DNA of 38,300 nt from a bacterium (lineage in GTDB: Bacteria; UBP14; UBA6098; B30-G16), in contig JAGHAI010000163.1 of assembly GCA_021161555.1 (NCBI GenBank), positions 1 through 38,300 of the forward strand, written 5' to 3'. The notes beneath the pieces were generated by a model. It saw only the letters and a list, made by a program, of their open reading frames with translations. It was not told the DNA's origin and did not search any database. A program made the translations under genes and the position numbers. Of this stretch, positions 20,201-26,700 are shown piece after piece. Every line of letters starts with the position of its first letter. Position 1 is the stretch's first letter.

Positions 20201-22272
20201 TATGTGACGCCTGCCGCTCCAATAATATTCAAATCTGTCGCCGAACCGACAACTGTAAAGATTTCGTCATCAGTTCCACCGGTGGCACCGTGATTGGTGG
20301 GGTCAGCGGTAATTGGAAGATAATAAGTAGCCGAAACACCGCTTGCGAGAGTGTCGGGGAACACATACGGATTGCTCAAAACAGAAGAACAACCATATAC
20401 ACTGCTGCTGGAAATGTTAAATGTAATATCATAAAGCGGCGCATCGCCGTTGTTGGTCACCTCCACGGCGAGCCAGAAATTTTGCCCTTCGGTGAAAAAC
20501 GGCTCATTATATCCAACGCCCATCGTGTCAGCAACAGCATACACATCGTCCAGTGTGAGGTCGGCAGGAGAATCCACTTCAATCAAAAGGTCATTATCGA
20601 CTAAAGTCCATCCAGCAGTGTGAGGACCCGTCAATGTGACGAATAAGGAATCGTCAGCGGGAGTCGCCACACACATCGGCTCGTTAATGTTAAATACTAT
20701 TATTGCCGTATCGCCAGGAGACATATCGGGAAGCGGGTTCCACACGAGCGGAGCAGGTCCGCCGAAGCAGTCAACTCTGTTCACCCAGAGAGTATCGCTG
20801 TTGTTGGCAATTGTGTGATAAGCAATGACAGTCACGGTAATATTGTGGTTCTGCCCGCGATTTGCATAATAGTCATAAGGAAGACCATCACCCACACGGG
20901 GCAAATCGGACACGATGTCGAAAATTTCCAGACGAGGAATTTGAAGCATAGAATATCCTGCAAGACCATTTGTAGCAGGAATATTCCGCAAATTTGGATT
21001 ATGGACAAACCTTCCCGCAGAATCAGCCCACGCCTTCACAACTGCGCTGTCAGCCATATCTCTAATCCAATCGGCGCAAGTATCCGCCTCGTCAAAATCA
21101 AAAGGAAGCACAAAATCGTGATACTCCTTAAGTGCCAGTATCGACAGAAATGCGTCAAAATATCGAGCAGTTATTGGGAAATATCTTGTTCCTGAATGTG
21201 CGTTATCCGCAAAATCCTTGATGTTATTGAAAAATCCCCAGGGCGTTCCATCATTATCGGGACCGGCATCGATAATGTAGGTATTGAAAACCGTATTGGC
21301 ATTTACTGTGTCGCTGGTGAGCGAATATGCCATTAGAAAGGCAAGTGCTTCATAATTTTCCTGTCCTTCGGTAACATTCTTTTCGCCCATATAATTGTCC
21401 CGGAGATAATCCATTCCACTAGTATGCAGATAAGCAACAGCCTTGTTTAAATAAGATTGATAATAAGTAAAGTCAGGTGCAACATAACCCGTATCCCCCG
21501 TATCTACAAGCGCAACTCTCATAAGCGAAGTAGTCGTTCTAATCGTTCCATATACCTGATTATATTTTGCGAGCAGAGTTACCCACAGAGCCGTCAGATA
21601 AGGGGATGGTGCTCCACCCTGCAAAATGCTGTCAGTTGGGTCATAATATGGGCTCGCCACAATCCCCGCTATGATGGAATCGAGTTCATCCTGATAGAAT
21701 GGGTCGCCGGTGAAAACGAGAAATATCGCGTCCCAGAGCATCCATTCCAGCGAAACCTCACCGGTATCGGTGGGCCAATGGTCAGCAACAATATTTCTGT
21801 TCCAGAACGACGCATCGGGAACAATAAGTCCCGTGGGCAGGTCAAAGTTTCCATTATTAAAGGAAACATCGTGGCTCCACCAGGGCTCAATTCCACCACC
21901 AGCAGCGGGCTCATCGAGTGTATCGCCGGCATCTTCGCGGCTGTGAAAGACATAGTTCACAGCAAGATGCCCGAGGTCAATATTCACGCCCGTCTTGCTT
22001 TCGCCGAGAATTACCACAGCAGTATTGTAGAAGAAGCTACCTTTATAATTTGTAGTTGGATTGTTCAATCTCGGCGCATCCGTTGTAGAACCCCATCCAT
22101 TAACCCACAAAAGACCTGTGCTTTGGTCAACAAGACCAACCGATGCATCAGTGGTCGGCGTGCTGGGGTCTGTGACATATTGGACCGCCTTAATCCCATA
22201 ATCTTCCCAGAATCCACCATAGGCAGCTCCAATAACAAGAGCAACTAACATCACAAAAGCCCACCTTCTCAT
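14221..22272 (-). CDS. Giant secreted protein with helical N-terminal region, Ig-like repeats and FlgD/T9SS-like C-terminal domain (2683 aa)
   Basis: Signal peptide MRRWAFVMLVALVIGAAYGG; repeated 'WW(D/N)G..W' Ig-like units; C-terminus YGASPNPFNPTTEIKFDIAEKCDVELSIFDGNGKKVATLV...LPGGLYFCRIKAGTFSANSKMVLVK. Confidence 0.85.
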   Translation of the reverse strand: MRRWAFVMLVALVIGAAYGGFWEDYGIKAVQYVTDPSTPTTDASVGLVDQSTGLLWVNGWGSTTDAPRLNNPTTNYKGSFFYNTAVVILGESKTGVNIDLGHLAVNYVFHSREDAGDTLDEPAAGGGIEPWWSHDVSFNNGNFDLPTGLIVPDASFWNRNIVADHWPTDTGEVSLEWMLWDAIFLVFTGDPFYQDELDSIIAGIVASPYYDPTDSILQGGAPSPYLTALWVTLLAKYNQVYGTIRTTTSLMRVALVDTGDTGYVAPDFTYYQSYLNKAVAYLHTSGMDYLRDNYMGEKNVTEGQENYEALAFLMAYSLTSDTVNANTVFNTYIIDAGPDNDGTPWGFFNNIKDFADNAHSGTRYFPITARYFDAFLSILALKEYHDFVLPFDFDEADTCADWIRDMADSAVVKAWADSAGRFVHNPNLRNIPATNGLAGYSMLQIPRLEIFDIVSDLPRVGDGLPYDYYANRGQNHNITVTVIAYHTIANNSDTLWVNRVDCFGGPAPLVWNPLPDMSPGDTAIIVFNINEPMCVATPADDSLFVTLTGPHTAGWTLVDNDLLIEVDSPADLTLDDVYAVADTMGVGYNEPFFTEGQNFWLAVEVTNNGDAPLYDITFNISSSSVYGCSSVLSNPYVFPDTLASGVSATYYLPITADPTNHGATGGTDDEIFTVVGSATDLNIIGAAGVTYMDDDDSIGIVMPPSLSVIGWDYWAWGTTADLVPWLNNSWGGMDYYIYVYSDTGDYAVADSLWENESFLQFWSSEITGIGGADVPLDITDPSFGSTIDAIAPGDTAVFDFWLWDEHTSEEDTADVEFTSHFHDFNDGDAAEASTSPLDALIPHSLAIDITNPVISMVAPVGSGDPWPADNHIKVMATDNFSKIDTVIGYITNSSYTQWWDGSAWVGAYTELGFEWDTLDQWISEDAIDEPTGNCYMVFWAIDSAGNVSDDIILPRGTVAYINIYDVLSDLPKQLVPGEVWQADWEQAHLCSVHIYNPNTFDITNVVIGFKSSSPNTEIRYLGSGFWNFGYDEYTIATLPAGGHVWVYFEVIESWFDFRDSLCANLVSADPGPAGQVIGQQITDNDAVVEVETPVMVIIRDTWIDTLTDAPVKIVPDDPTAEEDTNLVTQGQDFTLWVRVCYWGEDDVDSMKVVVRNGALIKCQATSDTFKILTQADFATAINYNDTTFWCVDVPFEYLGDTLDVGACNGRSMEDMFISGIEWVDWDNWDFDMVNLLLLWDQVNFDDTLDYASVLEPPELDITDATISGYQDTYTGRYWINSWDTVIINVAYMNLCSSCPGRGRATADSLDVYPMPLAIFDPLWSDIGAGLVGLDVPVLRPDTLYPCQDSLNMYMIYWDGVSSVYEGYVGYIVDTLYFHDKDWPSQTYPVAWLFSDTNAYGDSIFISAEFDTISKFLPFGLGIDVILPVVDVYYPVEGNRFNAGIFPDSSFVLATDNFSGVVKNSVECQIIDPHENYWNGGDWQTAPIWLITDYIAGDTFAIDLPIVDSLMFDGEYMVVARCSDVAGNGSDYDTLRFIYDSADPRAVIIAPPNDTFYNCSQWDGVIRVHAWDTLNGVYNVAGIRKVYIGIEDTVRDRWWNAGTDTWVISPSWIWNEMTYIGGEMWEFSGYTPPAPSYIFRLWTFADDSVLNFDGPTDTTYFVLDCQAPHSYITDSSLTDTPPVFTFFNDTLWSNYMGDDIAGYVIDTITAIDDVRLAIAKMEYDSCGDTIPDTLWWDDIVGDFTLTTPQWFQPHIVYSDWWTGGVAIPDTMGEFFPGFSLHIVDTLWWDYYWWPEENGCYTVFARAVDDLQNYEAGTGFNTSNQTIYNTWSFAYDNTGPEHIEATRPYDGQMIEHLDEWWDTLWVSVEDTNPCCCGSSNDIDSVKIAIQFLFDGMPHWWDGTSWSTTFSWVHMNPGPGTLWQFYLPRIVLQNGTYNVQLRAWDSFGNVTVYYYNFTIIAITGYLTIEPLDVPAYVGEPFPVVVTALHSPGDTNETFSYGIEFSSTYSDPLCIDLPAYPYYLTYGCDTIMVTANCPMLGLLLHADAPTSGYSPGTSDPFDVLSQPDADIYFDVYDHECDQGDSLWFVYTRSKNDLLYEGGDIDTTTLYVLGYTFWRDMDLSPNPADTNWVQIFPFFQFEIGDTLFYLIDNLGTFNSYEYSIIISYETKGVNVDTIFSDRIIAGPATPVDDIPPAAVLDLQIQQVGSYAHLWWDEVAYGVDTFICGDDTIFSAPELDPANNILYYVYKSVGDPYDIGTYTFLDVTDVPWYDDPLPVDPITQPTYYYVVAYDHDGNNSDISERVGRTSYQFATGYAQMAVPFDVEVGSEPLEPSELDAYLAGAGITDMWRYGSGSWVAIYTAGIDIFSIDEGADALLVYGTGNATLSVAGDLLPAPVWAFVHGWNQFFLPLDALGFTDAISLKENIDGVLGCPTVACRIPGGGWQMLVYFESSHTYYGNFSVYPGQTYLAWADNPGSWPTTKSGVLHNTMRPGEGVDDLLPMPKMVVGDIDGDWESVHFKLISKDGEVLLTDEDPGCAVSDGKFWVQVGDIEWNVGDEYVLELYTDDNIVRTKVTLDDGLAQHLGKFHLADVVKPQKFVLYGASPNPFNPTTEIKFDIAEKCDVELSIFDGNGKKVATLVSEKLDAGKYSIRWDGKSDNGHELPGGLYFCRIKAGTFSANSKMVLVK

Positions 22273-22433
22273 CTGTGCCTCCTTTGTTTGGCTTTGTTTT
22301 CTTAATCAATTTACTGACCACAACACCAAAATCCCACAAACACTGCAACAGCAACTATTCACAACGATAACATCAATTATTTCAATCAATTATATCAACC
22401 GCCTAAACAAATTTGAAAAGATACCTTGTTAAA

Positions 22434-22461
22434 AATATATCAATCTACGAAAAAAAGTCAA
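22434..22461 (-). promoter_or_regulatory. Sigma70-like promoter upstream of the 2683-aa gene
   Basis: Minus strand TTGACT (22456-22461), 16-bp spacer, TATATT (22434-22439); implies a ~150-nt leader. Confidence 0.45.
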
Positions 22462-22490
22462 GTAAAATTTTTAGCACCAAAAATTTAACA

Positions 22491-22826
22491 TCAAAGCCAC
22501 CACTTAAAATAATACACAACACAGGCAATAAAAAGCAACGAAACTATTGTAAAAGAAAAACTCAGCCCAAAAACTACTTTTAAAATTCCGAGGTTCAATT
22601 CCACAGTCTTGATGCCAAAATCCACAGAATAGGTCAAAAAGTCCCTCACAACACCGGTCGGCAACACCATTTTAAGCAACTGCGAAACCAGAGAACCACT
22701 GATGAAACCGACAACCAGCGACAAAAAAAATATCCACCAATTTTTTTTATTCCCCGATAACATAAATTCATTTTTTGCAAACAACTTACCGAAAAAACTC
22801 AACACAGAAACAGAACAACCACTCAA
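22491..22826 (-). CDS. DUF4321-like small membrane protein
   Basis: NKKNWWIFFLSLVVGFISGSLVSQLL...DFGIKTVELNLGILKVVFGLSFSFTIVSLLFIACVVYYFKW resembles DUF4321. Start may be ATG at 22763 rather than TTG at 22826. Confidence 0.6.
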   Translation of the reverse strand: MSGCSVSVLSFFGKLFAKNEFMLSGNKKNWWIFFLSLVVGFISGSLVSQLLKMVLPTGVVRDFLTYSVDFGIKTVELNLGILKVVFGLSFSFTIVSLLFIACVVYYFKWWL

Positions 22827-22843
22827 TTAAAATTTTTGCAACA

Positions 22844-23539
22844 CTATGAATTTCCCGTCAGCCATTCAGCCACAGATTTAAATATCCTTTTTCCATCGTC
22901 GGAACCGAGAATTTCTTCGCTTGCCCTTTCGGGATGAGGCATCATTCCCAGAACATTTCCCCGCTCGTTCGATATGCCAGCTATATTGTTCAAACTTCCA
23001 TTAGGATTTCGAGATAGAATTACATCGCCACTTTCATCGGAATATCGAAAAACCACCTGCCCGTTCGACTCTATCCTCTCAAGATTCTCGTCGTCGCAGA
23101 AAAAATTTCCCTCAAAATGCGCTATTGGAATTTTTAAGACATTTCCATCCCTGATGTTCGATGTAAAGGGGGAGTTCCTGTTCTCAATTGAGATATATGT
23201 CCAATCGCATATAAAGCGCAAAGATTTGTTCGGGAGCATAGCGCCTGGCAAAAGTCCGGCTTCCTGCAAAATCTGAAATCCATTGCATATCCCAAGAACA
23301 ATCCCACCCTTTCCAGCGAAATCGGAAACGGCACGCATAACAGGTGAAAAACGAGCAAATGCACCGGTTCGAAGATAATCCCCATAGGAAAAACCACCAG
23401 GAAGAATCACAAAATCGACATCGCCAAGTTCGCTATCTTCGTGCCACAGATAAGACACATTCAAGCCCGTGTGGGACAACGCCCAATATGTGTCTCTATC
23501 ACAGTTGGAGCCAGGAAAAATAACAACACCCGCGTTCAT
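22844..23539 (-). CDS. purQ: Phosphoribosylformylglycinamidine synthase subunit PurQ (glutamine amidotransferase)
   Basis: [18 protein letters not shown]...[26 protein letters not shown]...[21 protein letters not shown]...[16 protein letters not shown]; class I GATase Cys-His-Glu motifs. Confidence 0.95.
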   Translation of the reverse strand: MNAGVVIFPGSNCDRDTYWALSHTGLNVSYLWHEDSELGDVDFVILPGGFSYGDYLRTGAFARFSPVMRAVSDFAGKGGIVLGICNGFQILQEAGLLPGAMLPNKSLRFICDWTYISIENRNSPFTSNIRDGNVLKIPIAHFEGNFFCDDENLERIESNGQVVFRYSDESGDVILSRNPNGSLNNIAGISNERGNVLGMMPHPERASEEILGSDDGKRIFKSVAEWLTGNS

Positions 23540-23597
23540 ATAATTCCTTGCAAAAAATTGATTTGTATTTCCCTTCGAATTTCTTAATATTTTAGTA

Positions 23598-23624
23598 ATT
23601 ATAACAAAATCTGTTTAAAGTCAA
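23598..23624 (-). promoter_or_regulatory. Possible purQ promoter
   Basis: Minus strand TTGACT (23619-23624), 15-bp spacer, TATAAT (23598-23603); short spacing lowers confidence. Confidence 0.4.
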
Positions 23625-23745
23625 GTTTTAAATATGATAGATATTGTAAAAATCTTCAATAAAATATAACTTGCAAATGACTTGAATAAATATTTACTTA
23701 TTTTTTCAGGTAGGAAAAACATCACAAAATTTTAGAGGAGGGATT

Positions 23746-26700
23746 ATGCGTCTAAAAACATCAATTCTTATGCTCTTTTCACTTTGGGTCTGCATTTCAT
23801 CGGCGGAAACGATGCTTTCTGCCATCGATGCAGAATACAGGGCAGGGCAAATCACCCTCGACGAGGCGATGCTTTTCAAGGCATATTCCGTTTTTGACCA
23901 CGAGAAACTGCCACCTCGTTTTCGCAGTCTCGAACCACCACGATGTGGAACTCCAGCAATCGTGGAAATCAGGAGAAACTGGGACGAACTTTCGCAATCC
24001 ACGCAAAATGCACTTGCAAGAATTATGGCCCGGCCCACTGGATTGCCTCTGACATACAACACAACGCACTTCAAAATGCACTACACACTCACAGGAAGCG
24101 ATGCCGTGCCAAACGAATCCTATGTCCACACGATGGCGGATAAGTTCGAGGACGCATACACTTTTGAAACGGTGACTCTTGGATATTACACTCCGCCATC
24201 GGACGGAACAGCGGGCGGAGATTCGCGATACGATGTTTACATATTTTCTCTCTCCCCCGGCGTTATGGGATACACATCTCCCGAAGTTGCAGGACCACAG
24301 CCGTGGAACGACGCCACAAGTTATATCGCTATGAGGAACAACTATACGGGATACGGTCCCACGACGGAAATGATCGAAGTCACTTCTGTGCACGAGTTTT
24401 TCCACGCAGTTCAATTCGCCTACGACTACAGCGAACAACCCTGGTATATGGAAGTCTCGTCTGTCTGGATAGAGGATGAGATGTATCCCACCTACGATGA
24501 AGAACAATATTATCTCCCCGTATTTTTCAACAATCCCGAAGTAAGCATAACCACTTACGACGGCTCACACGAATATGGCTCGTATCACTGGAACACATAT
24601 CTTTCAGAGACATACGGCGACAGCATTGTGAAGATGATATGGCTGGAAAACCGATATTCGAGCTGCATATCATCCTTTCAGACTGTTCTTTCGAGCTTCG
24701 GAACGACGAGAAGCGCTGCATTTGGCGAATTCTTTGCCTGGAACTACTTCACCGGCAGCAGAAATCTTCCAGGATTATATCCCGAAGGCGCAGATTACCC
24801 CCTAATTCATATAGAAAGAACTCACACCACCTATCCTGCAAATGGCTCATCCACACACAATCCCGAAAATTTTGCGAGCAATTACATAGTCTTCAACATC
24901 CCAGGTGGCGCGTCGGGACCTTTCACCGTTACATTCGACGGGGAAGACGGAAGAAGCTGGTGGGCGCAGGTTATCATTCCCGGTGCAACAACATATACAT
25001 CGCATCACATCCCGCTGAACTCGTATAATTACGGAGTTGTGAGCATAGATTCTGCCGAGTGGGCGGGACATTCTTCTATAATTCTCGTGGTCGGCAATAT
25101 CTCCACATCCGGCGGCGCTGCAACATATTCCTATCACGCAGACTTTGAGGAAGTGGGTCCTTCTTACAACCCGCCGCGAAATTTAACCGCAGAAAGTGGA
25201 CATTCCGGCTCAGTTCCTCTCGATTGGGACCCACCAATAGGCGGTGGAACCAGCGGAACTGAAGAACTCTATTACGACGACGGAACTCCATCTCCTTATT
25301 ACATTCCTCGGGACCTCGGCGAAATAGGATACCCGGAATATGGGAACATCATATATGAGGGCGTAAAGTTCAACGCCACATCCGACTGCACACTGAAACA
25401 GGTTATAGTTTACTTTGCTGGAACAGGCGCAAATGTTGAATTTAAGGTATCGCAGGACAACAGCGGCGTTCCGGGAACCGATTTGACCGGTTCACCCTTC
25501 AACGCGCCAGTATCCACATCCGGATGGGACACGATAACAGTTCCCGGCGGTGGAATTCCCGTTCCTGCTGGAGATTTCTGGGTGGGATATACCAGAACAT
25601 CGGACGACCTATACTGCACATTTGACGCAGAAACAACTCTCGGGATGCCTTCGCTGTTCATATCAGATTCCGGCTATGCCTTCAACAACACTGGCGGCGA
25701 TTACCTTCTCCGTGCGGTCATCACCACAGGTTCCGGGGGAGGCATAACTGTTACAGGATACAAAATTTACCGCGGCACAACGCCAGGAGGACCTTATTCA
25801 TATATCGGGACAAGCGGAACAGAATCATACAGCGACGGCTCCGTAACGGATGGAACATCCTACTACTATGTCGTCACCGCAACATACAGCGACGCAGGGG
25901 AAAGCGGATATTCCAACGAAGCGATGGCGGTTCCCGGAACTGGTTCTGGCACGGGTGGAGATACTCTTCGCCACGACGACGGTTCTGCTGAATACATCCT
26001 GACGGGAACTTCTCTGGGTGAGAAATACGCCGTCGTATTCGAACCGACTGGTCCCTGTCAACTGTTATCCGTGCGATATTTCGTCGATGGAACACCATAT
26101 TTAAATTATTTCCAGGTCGGTATCCACAGATGGACGGGAACGAGAATTACCGGAAATTACATCGAACCGTTTCCATACTGGGTTGACCCCGACGCAAACG
26201 GATGGACAAATGTTGACCTATCCCCTTATGAAATCTACATTCCCGGCGATTTCGCCGTGGCATATATAGTGAACGATACATCGACGCACATCGGGATTGA
26301 CGATATTGACGACGACTATTCCTGGGTGTATGACCCTTCGTCCGACAACTGGTATGACCTTTCATATACGTTGTTCATTCAAGCTGTCGTTCGTTATCTT
26401 GAGACGGGAGAGACACACACGCTTTATGGAACTGTGAATTTATCTGCGGGCAGTGGTGGTTCGCCGCCGCCGAGCGATTTGTCGGGAAGCATCGTCCGAG
26501 TTGTTGAAACCGGCGACCTGGACACAACGGATACGAGCGGATATTACGAAGTTGACAGCTTGCCGGCAGGTGTTTATACAGTCGAAGCGTGGCATCCGGG
26601 ATACGAATCGCAGCAGCAGACGATAGGAATGACCGACGATGTCGAGCAGAACTTTTCCCTTGTGCCTTTCAATACGCCGCTCAATCCTCTGCGGGCTTTC

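Noticed and set aside
1731-22272. Possible biosynthetic megasynthase (NRPS/PKS) cluster, given gene size
   Set aside because: No adenylation, KS, AT or carrier motifs; the content is signal peptides and Ig/FN3/PKD/CBM-like modules.
23797-24507. Minus-strand 236-aa ORF and other ORFs opposite the metalloprotease
   Set aside because: Antisense shadows of the 1793-aa coding frame; no recognisable domain.
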